Of a stretch of 64,000 nucleotides of DNA, positions 32,728-44,446 are shown one piece after another. The notes below the pieces were generated by a model. That model did not search any database. It worked only from the letters and a program-made list of their open reading frames with translations, and was not told where the DNA came from. The DNA comes from Betaproteobacteria bacterium (GTDB lineage Bacteria; Pseudomonadota; Gammaproteobacteria; Burkholderiales; SG8-39): the NCBI GenBank assembly GCA_005881575.1, contig VBCA01000002.1, positions 62,001 through 126,000 of the forward strand, given 5' to 3'. Numbering within the stretch: the first letter of the stretch is position 1; every line of letters starts with the position of its first letter. Made by a program: the position numbers and the translations under genes.

Positions 32728-33753
32728 ATGACGCATCAGGTCACGATACGCAACACCGACCACCGGTTTCCGGCGCGGGACGGCTCGACGATCCTCCAAT
32801 CGGCGCTCGATGCAGGCCTCGTGCTCCCATACGGCTGCCGCGACGGCGCCTGCGGCAGCTGCAAGGGGAAGCTCGTCGATGGCAGCATCGACTACGGCCG
32901 TTACTCGGAAAAGGCGCTCACCGCACAGGAGCGCGCCCAGGGCTACGCGCTCTTCTGCCAAGCGAAGCCCCTGTCGGACGTGGCGATCGAGGCCCGCGAA
33001 GTGCGCAAGGCGGGCGATATCCAGGTCAGGAAGCTCCCCGCGCGCGTGCAGAAGCTGGAGCGCGCCGCGGACGACGCCATGATCGTCTACCTGAAGCTCC
33101 CCGCGAACGAGCGCCTGATGTTCCTCCCCGGCCAGTACATCGACATCCTCTTGAAGGACGGCACGCGGCGAAGCTTTTCCATGGCCAACGCGCCGCACGA
33201 CGACGAGTACGTTCAGCTGCACGTGCGGCACGTGCCGGGCGGCGCGTTCACCGACCACGTGTTCCAGACCATGAAGGAGCGCGATATCCTGCGCCTCGAA
33301 GGGCCGTTCGGAACATTCTTCCTGCGCGAGGAGTCCGCCAAGCCCATCGTGCTCGTTGCCTCCGGCACCGGTTTTGCGCCGATCAAGGCGCTCATCGAGG
33401 CTGCGCTCAGGAAAGGCATTCCCAGGCCGATGACGCTCTACTGGGGAGCGCGACGGCCGAAAGACCTCTATCTCGACGCACTGCCCGAACGCTGGGCCGC
33501 CGAGCATTCGGGATTTAAGTACGTCCCGGTCATTTCCGACGCTTTGGCTGAAGACCGCTGGGACGGGCGGACCGGATTCGTACACCGCGCGGTGATGGAG
33601 GACCTATCCGACCTTTCCGGCCACCAGGTGTACGCCTGCGGGGTTCCAATCATGGTCGATTCCGCGCGGCGCGATTTCATCCAGAGATGCCGGCTGCCCG
33701 AAAACGAGTTTTTCGCGGATTCCTTCACCACCGCCGCGGACAAGGCGCCTTAG
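32728..33753 (+). CDS. 2Fe-2S ferredoxin/FAD/NAD(P)H reductase (CDP-6-deoxy-glucoseen reductase-like)
   Basis: 341 aa from ATG 32728 (MTHQVTIRN); the longer frame overlaps the divergent epimerase. Three domains in order: plant-type [2Fe-2S] ferredoxin (CRDGACGSCKGKLVDG with the fourth Cys in ALFCQAKP), an FAD-binding barrel (RRSFSMANAP), and an NAD-binding domain (VLVASGTGFAPIKALIE). Same architecture as oxygenase reductases and AscD/E3. No oxygenase is adjacent; the electron acceptor is unknown. Confidence 0.85.
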   Translation: MTHQVTIRNTDHRFPARDGSTILQSALDAGLVLPYGCRDGACGSCKGKLVDGSIDYGRYSEKALTAQERAQGYALFCQAKPLSDVAIEAREVRKAGDIQVRKLPARVQKLERAADDAMIVYLKLPANERLMFLPGQYIDILLKDGTRRSFSMANAPHDDEYVQLHVRHVPGGAFTDHVFQTMKERDILRLEGPFGTFFLREESAKPIVLVASGTGFAPIKALIEAALRKGIPRPMTLYWGARRPKDLYLDALPERWAAEHSGFKYVPVISDALAEDRWDGRTGFVHRAVMEDLSDLSGHQVYACGVPIMVDSARRDFIQRCRLPENEFFADSFTTAADKAP

Positions 33754-33760
33754 CGCCGAG

Positions 33761-34477
33761 CTACCCAGCCGCCTCGCCGAGATAGGCTTCGCGCACGCGC
33801 GGGTCGGCGAGCAAGGCTCGCGCTTCTCCCGAGAGCGTGATCTCCCCGCTTTCCATGACGTAGGCGCGGTGCGCCAGCGCGAGCGCGCTTCGGGCGTTCT
33901 GCTCCACCAGCAGCACAGTGACGCCGCTGCGGTTGATGTCGCGGATCACCTGCAGGATCTTCTGCGCGGCGATCGGGGCGAGCCCCATGCTCGGCTCATC
34001 CAGCGCGAGGAGCTTGGGGCGGCTCATGAGAGCGCGCCCGATGGCGAGCATCTGCTGCTCGCCGCCGGACAGGGTGCCCGCGGTCTGGCGGCTCCGTTCC
34101 GCAAGCCGAGGGAAAATCTCGAACACCCGGGCGCGGTCCGGCTGGACTTCGGCGTCAGCGCGCACGTATGCACCCATCGCGAGATTTTCCTCGACGCTCA
34201 ACCGCGCGAACACGCCGCGTCCCTCGGGCACCATGACGAGCCCCGCGCGCGCGCGCCGGAAAGCGGGAATGCCGGCGAAATCGCCGCCGTCGAAGCGCAC
34301 CGCGCCCGGCGCCGTCGGCACGAGGCCCGAGATCGCACGCAGCGTCGAGGATTTTCCTGCACCGTTTGCGCCGATGAGACACACCATCTCACCCGCGCCG
34401 ACTTCCAGGTCGATGCCTTTCACGGCGCGGATCCCGCCGTAACGGACCTCCAGGCCGCGAATTTCAAGGAGGCTCAT
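33761..34477 (-). CDS. livF: Branched-chain amino acid ABC transporter ATP-binding protein LivF
   Basis: 238 aa. Walker A GANGAGKSS, signature LSGGEQQ, Walker B LLALDEP, switch His region LLVEQNARSAL typical of LivF. Start ATG 34475-34477 overlaps the livG stop by 4 nt. Last gene of livJHMGF. Confidence 0.94.
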   Translation of the reverse strand: MSLLEIRGLEVRYGGIRAVKGIDLEVGAGEMVCLIGANGAGKSSTLRAISGLVPTAPGAVRFDGGDFAGIPAFRRARAGLVMVPEGRGVFARLSVEENLAMGAYVRADAEVQPDRARVFEIFPRLAERSRQTAGTLSGGEQQMLAIGRALMSRPKLLALDEPSMGLAPIAAQKILQVIRDINRSGVTVLLVEQNARSALALAHRAYVMESGEITLSGEARALLADPRVREAYLGEAAG

Positions 34478-35241
34478 GCGACAGCCGTTCCCAGGTATGC
34501 CTCGATCACCTTCGGATCGCGCTGCACTTCGGCGGGGACGCCCTCCGCGATGCGCTTGCCGTAGTCGAGGACCAGAACGCGGTCGCATACGTTCATGACC
34601 ACGCGCATGTCGTGCTCGATGAGGACCAGCGTCGTTCCGTCCCCGCGGATGCGCTCGAGCAGCGCCCGGAGCCCCTGGGTCTCCGAAGCATTCATTCCCG
34701 CCGCGGGCTCGTCCAGCGCGAGCAAGACAGGGTCGGTTGCGAGCGCGCGCGCGATCTCCAGGCGCCGCTGATCGCCGTAGGCAAGGCTCCCGGCCGGATC
34801 GTTCGCCCGGGCGCGGATGCCGACGTAGTCGAGCAGCTCCGCCGCGCGCCGCTCGATTGCCGCTTCCTCGGCGCGCGTCGCCGGATCGCGCAGCACGGCG
34901 CCGAGAACGCCCGCATGCGTGCGCACGTGGCGGCCGATCATGACATTTTCGAGAGCGGACAGATTGGCGAAGAGCCGGATGTTCTGGAAAGTGCGGCCGA
35001 TGCCCCGCGCAGCGATCCTGTCGGGCTTGAGCCCGGCGAGATCTCTTCCGTCGAGAAGAAAGCGGCCGCGGTCGGCGGGGTAGAGTCCGGTGAGCAGGTT
35101 GAACAGCGTGGTTTTCCCGGCGCCGTTCGGGCCGATGAGCCCGAAGATCTGCCCGCGCGAAATCGAGAAGCTGAGGTCGATGAGCGCCTCGACACCGCCG
35201 AAGCGCTTGCTGACGTGTTCGGCCTCGAGCAGCACGCTCAC
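34474..35241 (-). CDS. livG: Branched-chain amino acid ABC transporter ATP-binding protein LivG
   Basis: 255 aa. Walker A GPNGAGKTT, the LivG-specific RTFQNIRLFANLSALENV region, signature LAYGDQRRLEIARAL, Walker B LLALDEPAAGMN and switch LIEHDM. I chose GTG 35239-35241 (VSVLLEAEHV) since it overlaps the livM stop (GTGA) and puts the protein at family length. Confidence 0.94.
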   Translation of the reverse strand: MSVLLEAEHVSKRFGGVEALIDLSFSISRGQIFGLIGPNGAGKTTLFNLLTGLYPADRGRFLLDGRDLAGLKPDRIAARGIGRTFQNIRLFANLSALENVMIGRHVRTHAGVLGAVLRDPATRAEEAAIERRAAELLDYVGIRARANDPAGSLAYGDQRRLEIARALATDPVLLALDEPAAGMNASETQGLRALLERIRGDGTTLVLIEHDMRVVMNVCDRVLVLDYGKRIAEGVPAEVQRDPKVIEAYLGTAVA

Positions 35242-36317
35242 GGCCGTCGCTCCGCGAGCTCGCGCTTGCGCACCGTGGACGGCCACAAGCCGCCCGGACG
35301 CAGCGTCATGACGAGCACGAGGGCGAATCCGAAGATCAGCATGCGGATAACCTCCGGCTCGATGATCATCCGGCCGAAGAGCTGTTTTTGCGCGGGCTCG
35401 ACCGTGAACCGCAGGATCTCAGGAACGAAGGAGAGCAGCACCGCGCCGAGGATCACGCCCCAGACGTTTCCCATGCCGCCGAGCACGACCATGGAAACCA
35501 CCATGATGGATTCGACCAGCACGAAACTCTCCGGCGAAACAAATCCCTGGATCGCGGAGAACATGCCGCCCGCGACGCCGCCGAAGGTGGCGCCCATGGA
35601 GAAAGCGAGCAGCTTCACGCGCGTGGTGTCGATGCCCATTGCGCGCGCGGCGATCTCGTCTTCGCGGATCGCCTCCCAGGCTCGTCCGATGCGCGAGTTC
35701 TGGAGCCGCACGTTGATGAAGATCACCGCGAGCAGCACCGCGAGCAGCAGGTAGTAGTACTTGATCGGCCCGCTGAAACTGAGGCCGAGGAAGTTGTCGG
35801 ACTTGGAGAAATCGATCCCGCCCAGCCGGAACGGATCGATGCGCGCGATCCCCTGCGGGCCGTTGGTGATGTTGACGGGCTGGGACAGGTTGTTCAGGAA
35901 GATCCGCACGATCTCGCCGAAGCCGAGCGTCACGATGGCGAGATAGTCGCCGCGCAGCTTGAGCGTGGGGGCTCCGATCAGCACTCCGAAGAGCGCGGCC
36001 ACCGCGGCCCCGAGCGGCAGGATCGCCCAGAACGGCCAGTGGATGCCGAAGTGCGGCGAGGCGAGGAGCGCGTAGACGTACGCGCCGACCGCGTAGAAGG
36101 CGACGTAACCGAGATCGAGGAGGCCTGCGAAGCCGACCACGATGTTCAGGCCGAGCGACAGGAACACGAACAGAATCGCAAGATTCGTGATCCGCACCCA
36201 GGCCGTGCCGACGGCCGCGAGAGCGAACGGCAGCGCGAGCAGCGCGAGCGCCACGATCGCCGCGCCTGCCCACGGCGCCGCGGGATGCCGCTTCAAGCGT
36301 GCGATCGATCCGGTCAC
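35238..36317 (-). CDS. livM: Branched-chain amino acid ABC transporter permease LivM
   Basis: 359 aa integral membrane permease with about ten hydrophobic helices. Typical motifs ITNLAILFVFLSLGLNIVVG, GAPTLKLRGDYLAIVTLGFGEI (EAA-like region) and MVVLGGMGNVWG. GTG 36315-36317 overlaps the livH stop (GTGA). The frame continues upstream only as a shadow of livH. Confidence 0.94.
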   Translation of the reverse strand: MTGSIARLKRHPAAPWAGAAIVALALLALPFALAAVGTAWVRITNLAILFVFLSLGLNIVVGFAGLLDLGYVAFYAVGAYVYALLASPHFGIHWPFWAILPLGAAVAALFGVLIGAPTLKLRGDYLAIVTLGFGEIVRIFLNNLSQPVNITNGPQGIARIDPFRLGGIDFSKSDNFLGLSFSGPIKYYYLLLAVLLAVIFINVRLQNSRIGRAWEAIREDEIAARAMGIDTTRVKLLAFSMGATFGGVAGGMFSAIQGFVSPESFVLVESIMVVSMVVLGGMGNVWGVILGAVLLSFVPEILRFTVEPAQKQLFGRMIIEPEVIRMLIFGFALVLVMTLRPGGLWPSTVRKRELAERRP

Positions 36318-37237
36318 GCCCGGTCCCCGACCCGCTCGCCGAGCAGCCCCGAAGGCCGCAGCACCAGCACCGCGATCAGCACGATGAACGCGAACACATC
36401 CTGGTAATTCGAACCGAACACATTTCCGGTGAGGTCGCCGATGTAGCCGGCGCCGAGCGCTTCGACCACGCCGAGCAGCACCCCGCCGAGCATCGCTCCC
36501 GGTATGTTGCCGATGCCGCCCAGCACCGCCGCGCAGAACGCTTTCAGGCCCAGCTGCGAGCCCATGGCGTAGTGAGCGATGCCGTAATAGCTCGCCACCA
36601 TGACTCCCGCCACCGCGGCGAGGGCCGCGCCGATGACGAAAGTCAGGGCGATGATGCGGTTCGCGTCGATGCCCATGAGTCCCGCCACCTGCGGGTTGTG
36701 CGCGGTTGCCCTCATCGCCGTGCCGAGGCGCGTGCGATACACCAGCGCCGCGAGTCCCGCCATCATCGCGAGCGAGATCGCCAGAATGGCGATCTGCACG
36801 CTGGTGATGGTGGCCCCCGCAAAGTGGTACGACTCCACCTTGATGATCTGCGGAAAGGCGAGCGGGTTGCGGCTCCAGATCATCATCGCCAGGTGCTGCA
36901 GGATGATCGACACGCCGATCGCGGTGATGAGCGGCGCCAGGCGGGGCGCTCCGCGCAAAGGACGGTAGGCGAGCCGTTCCATCGCGTACCCGACCAGCAT
37001 GCACACCGGGATCGCGCACCCGGCTGCGACGAGGACGATGGCGAGCGGCGGCAGGCCGGAGGGCGCGAGCGCGCCGATGACCGAGAAGGCGACCATCGCG
37101 CCGATCATCACGACCTCGCCATGGGCGAAGTTGATGAGCTGGATGATGCCGTACACCATGGTATAGCCGAGCGCGACCATGGCATAGACCGCCCCGAGCG
37201 TCAGGCCGTTGATCACTTGCTGGATGAAAATGTCCAC
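36314..37237 (-). CDS. livH: Branched-chain amino acid ABC transporter permease LivH
   Basis: 307 aa inner-membrane permease. Starts VDIFIQQVINGLTLGAVYA (GTG start, 37235-37237), with GYTMVYGIIQLINFAHGE and the cytoplasmic loop AYRPLRGAPRLAPLITAIG characteristic of LivH. Separated from livJ by 70 nt that contain a terminator-like hairpin. Confidence 0.94.
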   Translation of the reverse strand: MDIFIQQVINGLTLGAVYAMVALGYTMVYGIIQLINFAHGEVVMIGAMVAFSVIGALAPSGLPPLAIVLVAAGCAIPVCMLVGYAMERLAYRPLRGAPRLAPLITAIGVSIILQHLAMMIWSRNPLAFPQIIKVESYHFAGATITSVQIAILAISLAMMAGLAALVYRTRLGTAMRATAHNPQVAGLMGIDANRIIALTFVIGAALAAVAGVMVASYYGIAHYAMGSQLGLKAFCAAVLGGIGNIPGAMLGGVLLGVVEALGAGYIGDLTGNVFGSNYQDVFAFIVLIAVLVLRPSGLLGERVGDRA

Positions 37238-37263
37238 GCCTGCGCAACACCCATCAACGAAAA

Positions 37264-37283
37264 CGGCACCCGCAGGTGCCGTC
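37264..37283 (-). terminator. Terminator/attenuator between livJ and livH
   Basis: Perfect 8-bp stem ACGGCACC/GGTGCCGT, 4-nt loop, followed on the minus strand by TTTTCGTT. Placed after the binding-protein gene it would allow more livJ than livHMGF transcript. Confidence 0.65.
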
Positions 37284-37307
37284 TTTGGAAATTCCCTTCA
37301 AGAGCGC

Positions 37308-38525
37308 TTACTTCTTGGCGACATCTGCCGCGGGCGCCGTGGATTGCGCCACGAAATCTTCGTACTTGACGGTCTTGCCGCTCTTGATGATGGCGATCGG
37401 CAGGAGCTTGCCGCCCTTCATGGTGAAGATGGTCATTTCGGCGTCCTTGCGGTCGCCTTTTTCATCGAAGGAAATCCTGCCCGTCGCGCCCGCGAAATCG
37501 ATTTTCTGCAGAACGGGCAGATATCTCGCCGGGTCGGCCGAGTTGGCCTGTTTCATCGCCTCGATCAGCAGGTTGGCGGCATCGTACGTGAACGGCGCGT
37601 AGAGGATCGGGTCGGTATTGAAGCGCTTCTTGTAAGCGTCGAGGAATTTCTTCGATGCCGCTTGCGGCGGGATTCCCGCCTGCGAGCACAACAAGCCGTC
37701 GGCGGCGCTGCCGGCGAACTCACCCATCTTGTCGGTGCAGGCTCCGTCGCCGAAAGAGAACACAGCCTTGACCCCGAGCTCCTTGCCCTGCTTGAGCAGG
37801 GGACCGGCGGTGGAATCCATTCCACCGTAGAACACCGCGTCCGGGGCACGGCCCTTCAACTTCGTGAGGACCGCCTTCCAGTCCACCGTCTTGTTCGTGC
37901 CCTGCTCTCGCGCCAGCACTTTCACCCCGGCGGCCGTGAGCGTCTTTTCGACTTCGTTCGCCAGACCTTTGCCGTAGGCGGTCGCATCGTCGATGATCGC
38001 CACGACCTTTGGTTTGGTGTTGGCGACCAGATAATTCGCGACCGCCGGGCCTTGCTGGTCGTCGCGACCGACGACGCGGAAGACACCCTTCAGACCCCGC
38101 TCCGTAAGTTCAGGATTGGTCGCGGAGCCGGTTATCATCGGGATATTCGCGCCGCTATAGATGTTGGACGCCGGAATCGAGGTGCCGGAATTGAGGTGAC
38201 CGACGACGCCGGCGACTTTCGCGTCCACCAGCTTTTGCGCCACGGTATTGCCAACCTTGGCGTCTTCCTGATCGTCCTCTGCCAGCAATTCGAACGCGGT
38301 TTCCTTGCCGCCGATCCTGATTTTTGCCGCGTTGGCTTCCTCCACCGCGAGGCGCGCGCCGTTCTCGTTGTCCTTGCCGAGGTGAGCGATGCCGCCGGTG
38401 AGCGGAGCCACGCTGCCGATCGCGATCGTGAGGGTCGCGGGAGCCTGCGCCTTCTTGTCTTCGCCGCAGGCGCTAACGCCAACCATGGCCGCAATCGCGA
38501 GAACGCCGAAATGGGAGCGGATCAT
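37308..38525 (-). CDS. livJ: Branched-chain amino acid ABC transporter substrate-binding protein
   Basis: 405 aa periplasmic binding protein of the LivJ/LivK type (peripla_BP_6). Signal with lipobox-like VSAC at about residue 20, so probably lipid-anchored. Fold motifs IGSVAPLTGGIAHLGKDNENG, NSGTSIPASNIYS and the ligand-contact AYGKGLANEVEKTL. GGAGG upstream of the ATG. First gene of the liv operon; ligand is inferred as Leu/Ile/Val or a related amino acid or amide. Confidence 0.92.
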   Translation of the reverse strand: MIRSHFGVLAIAAMVGVSACGEDKKAQAPATLTIAIGSVAPLTGGIAHLGKDNENGARLAVEEANAAKIRIGGKETAFELLAEDDQEDAKVGNTVAQKLVDAKVAGVVGHLNSGTSIPASNIYSGANIPMITGSATNPELTERGLKGVFRVVGRDDQQGPAVANYLVANTKPKVVAIIDDATAYGKGLANEVEKTLTAAGVKVLAREQGTNKTVDWKAVLTKLKGRAPDAVFYGGMDSTAGPLLKQGKELGVKAVFSFGDGACTDKMGEFAGSAADGLLCSQAGIPPQAASKKFLDAYKKRFNTDPILYAPFTYDAANLLIEAMKQANSADPARYLPVLQKIDFAGATGRISFDEKGDRKDAEMTIFTMKGGKLLPIAIIKSGKTVKYEDFVAQSTAPAADVAKK

Positions 38526-38547
38526 GGCAGCCTCCGGTGGGTTTTGC

Positions 38548-38874
38548 CTACTTGATCGTCAGAATGTACTTCGCCAGAGTCTTTGCATCGTCGTCGCCGA
38601 CGGTCCCGTTCGGCGGCATCGGGATGGGACCCCACACGCCGGTCGAGCCTTCCTTGATCTTCTTCGTAAGATAGGCCTCGGCGTCCTTTCTGGACTTGTA
38701 CTTGGCCGCCACTTCCTTGTACGCGGGGCCGACCAGTTTCTTGTCGACCGTATGGCAGCTCAGGCAGGCTTTTTCCTTCAAGAGCTCCTGCGCGTCGGCG
38801 GCGAAGAGGGGGCCGCTCGCCGCTGTGAACGATGCGGTGAATGCGGCGGCTGCGGATAGCACTAGAGGTTTCAT
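38548..38874 (-). CDS. Small cytochrome c (c551/c552 type)
   Basis: 108 aa from ATG 38872-38874 with GGAGA upstream. Signal peptide ending PLFAA, then one heme motif C37-LS-C40-H, KKLVGPAYKEVAAKY typical of cytochrome c8/c551, and the Met ligand in GPIPMPPNG. Periplasmic electron carrier. It lies 22 nt upstream of livJ and 38 nt downstream of the DUF255 gene, all on one strand. Confidence 0.92.
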   Translation of the reverse strand: MKPLVLSAAAAFTASFTAASGPLFAADAQELLKEKACLSCHTVDKKLVGPAYKEVAAKYKSRKDAEAYLTKKIKEGSTGVWGPIPMPPNGTVGDDDAKTLAKYILTIK

Positions 38875-38912
38875 GAAATTCTCCGGGAGGGTAAAAAAAT
38901 TCTGCGCAAATG

Positions 38913-40964
<2,052 letters not shown>

Positions 40965-41007
40965 GACAGAGGACTGCTGGGAGTTTCGTCAGTGTAGACT
41001 TGCCCGC

Positions 41008-41661
41008 ATGCACATTCAACGCCGCCGCGCACTGCTCACGCTCGCCGCCGGGATCGGTTTGCCTGCGGCTCTTGGGCGCGCGCTCGCGCAAGCCTCCGCG
41101 AAGCAGGGCGTGCGAACCGTTCAGGGGGACATGAGGATCAACGGCAAGCCCGCCGAGGTGGGGACCCTCGTGCGCCCGGGGGATACCATCGTGCTCGCGA
41201 ACGGCGCGCTCGCCACGTTCGTGGTGGGGCAGGACGCGTTTCTCATGCGCGGAGACAGCCGCGCGGAGCTGATCGGAAGCGGCGTGCTCGTGAGCGCGCT
41301 GCAACTGGTCACGGGCAAGCTGCTCGGCGTGTTCGGCTCGGGCCGCGAGCGGCGCCTGGTGACCGTCACTGCGAGCATCGGCATCCGCGGCACGGGCGCC
41401 TACACGGAGGCCGAAACAGCGCGCACTTACTTCTGCCTGTGCTACGGCACGGCGGAGGTCGCCGCGACGATGGGCGGGGCGCGCGAGTCCTACAGCACGC
41501 GCCACCATGAATCGCCGCGCTACATCTACGGGGACGGTCGCAAGCGAGCCATCGTCCCGGCGGGCGTCGCCAACCACACCGACAGCGAGCTGATCCTGCT
41601 GGAGTCGCTCGTCGGCCGCAGCCCGCCGCAGAGCTTCATGGACAGTCCCGTGCGCTACTGA
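41008..41661 (+). CDS. Tat-signal protein with FecR-like domain
   Basis: 217 aa from ATG 41008. The N-terminus QRRRALLTLAAGIGLPAALG is a twin-arginine signal. The mature part has a FecR/DUF4880-like beta-domain (VQGDMRINGKPAEVGTLVRPGD, ATFVVGQDAFLMRGDSRAEL, IGIRGTGAYTEAE). Unlike true FecR it has no cytoplasmic anti-sigma portion and no sigma gene is adjacent. The stop abuts the ilvD stop on the other strand (TGATCA). Function unknown; exported, perhaps a scaffold or ligand-binding protein. Confidence 0.65.
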   Translation: MHIQRRRALLTLAAGIGLPAALGRALAQASAKQGVRTVQGDMRINGKPAEVGTLVRPGDTIVLANGALATFVVGQDAFLMRGDSRAELIGSGVLVSALQLVTGKLLGVFGSGRERRLVTVTASIGIRGTGAYTEAETARTYFCLCYGTAEVAATMGGARESYSTRHHESPRYIYGDGRKRAIVPAGVANHTDSELILLESLVGRSPPQSFMDSPVRY

Positions 41662-43338
41662 TCAGCCGTCGGTGATGGCGCCCTTGCTTGCGGTGGACAC
41701 GAGCTTCATGTATTTCGCGAGGAGGCCGCGCGTATAGCGAGGCTTGGGCTGCTTCCACTTCTTCTTCCGCGCCGCCAGTTCCTTCGCGGAGACGTTCAGC
41801 CGGATAAGGCGCTTCTTCGCGTCGATCGTGATCGAGTCGCCTTCCTTCACCAGCGCGATCGTTCCGCCCACGTAGGCTTCCGGCGCGACATGCCCCACGA
41901 CCATGCCCCAGGTGCCGCCGGAGAAGCGTCCGTCGGTGACGAGGCCCACCGATTCGCCGAGGCCCTGGCCGATGAGCGCGGAAGTAGGCGCCAGCATCTC
42001 CTGCATGCCGGGGCCGCCCTTGGGTCCTTCGTAGCGGATCACGATCACGTCGCCGGCCTTGATCTTCCTCGCGAGGATCGCGGTCATCGCCGCCGGCTCC
42101 GAATCGAACACGCGCGCCGGGCCCGTGATCGAGGTCTGCTTGAGCCCCGTGATCTTGGCGACGCAGCCTTCGGTCGCGAGGTTTCCCTTGAGGATCGCGA
42201 GGTGCCCTTGCGCATACACGGGCTTGTTCCAGGGGCGGATGACGTCTTGGCCGGCTCTGGGCTCCTCGGGCACGTTCGCGAGCTCTTCGGCGAGCGTGCG
42301 GCCCGTGATCGTCATGCATTCGCCGTGCGCCAGGCCGTGCGCGAGGAGCATCCTCAGCACCTGCGGCACGCCGCCCGCAGCGTGAAAATCCGTGGCGACG
42401 TACGGGCCCGAAGGCTTCAGGTTGCACAGCACCGGCACGCGACGCCTAATGCGCTCGAAATCGTCGATGCTCCATTTGACGCCTGCGGCGGACGCGATCG
42501 CGAGATAGTGCAGCACCGCGTTGGTGGAACCGCCCGTGGCCATGACCATCGCGACCGCGTTCTCGATCGATTTGCGCGTGATGATGTCGCGCGGACGAAT
42601 GTTTTTCCGGATCGCGGCTACGAGGACCTTCGCCGATTCCCCCGCGGAGTCCGCCTTCTCGGGATCGGGCGAGGCCATTTGCGAGGAGCCGAGGAGACTC
42701 ATGCCGAGCGCCTCGAACGAGGAAGACATGGTGTTCGCGGTGTACTGCCCGCCGCAGGCGCCCACCGAAGGGCAGGCGTTCTTCTCGATGCCGTCGAAAT
42801 CCTCCTGCGAGATCTTCCCGGCGGCGAGCGCGCCCACCGCCTCGAAGGGCGAGACGATGGTGAGCTTCTGCCCCTTCCAGAATCCCGGCTTGATGGTTCC
42901 GGCGTACACGAAGATGCCGGGCACGTCGATTCGCGCCATCCCCATCATCGCCCCGGGCATGTTCTTGTCGCAGCCGCCGACGCAGAGGACGCCGTCCATC
43001 AGCTGGCCGTTCACCGCGGTCTCGATCGAGTCGGCGATCACCTCGCGCGAGACGAGCGAGTACTTCATGCCTTCGGTGCCCATGCCGATGCCGTCCGTCA
43101 CCGTGGGAAAGCCGAACACCTGCGGCATCGCGCCCGCCGCCTTCACCGCCGCAGCCGCGCGGTCGACGAGCGGCTGGATTCCGGCGTTGCAGGGATTCAT
43201 GGTCGAGTGTCCGTTGGCGACGCCGACGATCGCTTTCTGGAAATCTCCGTCTCCGAAGCCGACCGCGCGCAGCATCGCGCGGTTCGGAGAGCGCGCCGCG
43301 CCCTGGGTGATGATCCTGCTTCTCCAGTTGTCGGACAT
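41662..43338 (-). CDS. ilvD: Dihydroxy-acid dehydratase
   Basis: 558 aa. Dehydrates 2,3-dihydroxy-isovalerate and -methylvalerate in valine/isoleucine synthesis using an Fe-S cluster. Cluster cysteines in [10 protein letters not shown] and [15 protein letters not shown] plus the N-terminal NPCNAGIQ; the C-terminus has [21 protein letters not shown]. Length matches the short (about 560 aa) IlvD type. Convergent with the FecR-like gene, divergent from lgt. Confidence 0.96.
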   Translation of the reverse strand: MSDNWRSRIITQGAARSPNRAMLRAVGFGDGDFQKAIVGVANGHSTMNPCNAGIQPLVDRAAAAVKAAGAMPQVFGFPTVTDGIGMGTEGMKYSLVSREVIADSIETAVNGQLMDGVLCVGGCDKNMPGAMMGMARIDVPGIFVYAGTIKPGFWKGQKLTIVSPFEAVGALAAGKISQEDFDGIEKNACPSVGACGGQYTANTMSSSFEALGMSLLGSSQMASPDPEKADSAGESAKVLVAAIRKNIRPRDIITRKSIENAVAMVMATGGSTNAVLHYLAIASAAGVKWSIDDFERIRRRVPVLCNLKPSGPYVATDFHAAGGVPQVLRMLLAHGLAHGECMTITGRTLAEELANVPEEPRAGQDVIRPWNKPVYAQGHLAILKGNLATEGCVAKITGLKQTSITGPARVFDSEPAAMTAILARKIKAGDVIVIRYEGPKGGPGMQEMLAPTSALIGQGLGESVGLVTDGRFSGGTWGMVVGHVAPEAYVGGTIALVKEGDSITIDAKKRLIRLNVSAKELAARKKKWKQPKPRYTRGLLAKYMKLVSTASKGAITDG

Positions 43339-43408
43339 GGAAAAAACTCCGAATGCAGAAAATCAGTTACGCTTCGGCTGCATTTTACTTGAAAGAGCGC
43401 CGCCCTCT

Positions 43409-44197
43409 ATGCTCGTCCATCCGAACTTCGACCCGGTCGCGATCTCGCTCGGCCCGATCGCGATCCGCTGGTACGGAATCACGTATCTCGTCGGCTTCGC
43501 GTTGTCCTACTGGCTCGGGCGCCTGCGCATCGCGCGCGCGATGGCGGGGCGCGTCACGGTCGCGGTGCTGGACGACCTGCTGTTCTTCTGCGTGCTCGGC
43601 GTGGTGCTCGGCGGCAGGCTCGGATACGTGCTCTTCTACAAGCCGGCGTATTACTTCTCCCATCCGCTGGAGGTGTTCGCGGTGTGGCACGGCGGCATGT
43701 CCTTTCACGGAGGGTTCCTCGGTGTGCTGCTCGCGATCTGGTGGGTCGCGCGAAAGCAGGACTTGCGCTGGATCGAGATCACGGATTTCTTTGCGCCCCT
43801 GGCACCGCTCGCGTTCGCCGCGGTGCGGCTGGGCAATTTCATCAACGGCGAACTGTACGGCCGGGTCACCGATGTGCCCTGGGGAATGCTGTTCCGCGGC
43901 GCGGGGCCCCTCCCGCGCCATCCCTCGCAGCTGTATCAGTTCGGGCTCGAGGGGGTGCTCCTCTTCGTCATCTTGTGGGTCTATTCTTCGAAGCCGAGGC
44001 CTACGGCGGCGGTGTCGGGCGCGTTTCTCCTGGGCTACGGAACACTGCGGTTCACGGTCGAATACTTTCGCGAGCCCGATGATTTTCTTGGGCTTCTTGC
44101 GTTCAACCTGTCCATGGGCCAGTGGCTGTCGGTACCCATGATCGCAATCGGCATCGGCATGCTCGTTTGGACTTGGCGCAAGCCGCAAAAGGTCTAA
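43409..44197 (+). CDS. lgt: Prolipoprotein diacylglyceryl transferase
   Basis: 262 aa, seven transmembrane helices. Transfers diacylglyceryl from phosphatidylglycerol to the lipobox Cys. Family motifs [31 protein letters not shown], the Lgt signature [16 protein letters not shown] and [11 protein letters not shown] 43409 ([11 protein letters not shown]) chosen; longer frames overlap ilvD. Relevant to the lipoproteins PilP and LptM here. Confidence 0.96.
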   Translation: MLVHPNFDPVAISLGPIAIRWYGITYLVGFALSYWLGRLRIARAMAGRVTVAVLDDLLFFCVLGVVLGGRLGYVLFYKPAYYFSHPLEVFAVWHGGMSFHGGFLGVLLAIWWVARKQDLRWIEITDFFAPLAPLAFAAVRLGNFINGELYGRVTDVPWGMLFRGAGPLPRHPSQLYQFGLEGVLLFVILWVYSSKPRPTAAVSGAFLLGYGTLRFTVEYFREPDDFLGLLAFNLSMGQWLSVPMIAIGIGMLVWTWRKPQKV

Positions 44198-44238
44198 AAT
44201 AAAAGCGGTGCCCCATGGTGGAAGCGAGGGACGAACGA

Positions 44239-44433
44239 ATGCAGGCACAGATGAGACAGCGGTTGCACGAGCTGCAGCTCGAGCACCGGGACCTGGACAC
44301 CGCAATTCACCGCATCGCCGACGACCCCTCCCACGACCAGCTCGCCCTCACCCGCATGAAGCGCCGCAAGCTGCTCCTCAAGGACCAGATCTCCTGGATC
44401 GAGAGACAGCTCGATCCCGATATCCCCGCCTGA
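44239..44433 (+). CDS. YdcH/DUF465 family small coiled-coil protein
   Basis: 64 aa from ATG 44239, which has GAGGGA upstream; an earlier ATG at 44215 has no ribosome site. Highly charged helical hairpin (RQRLHELQLEHRDLDTAI, ALTRMKRRKLLLKDQI) matching DUF465/YdcH proteins. Function unknown. Confidence 0.8.
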   Translation: MQAQMRQRLHELQLEHRDLDTAIHRIADDPSHDQLALTRMKRRKLLLKDQISWIERQLDPDIPA

Positions 44434-44446
44434 CAGGTTCCGCAGT

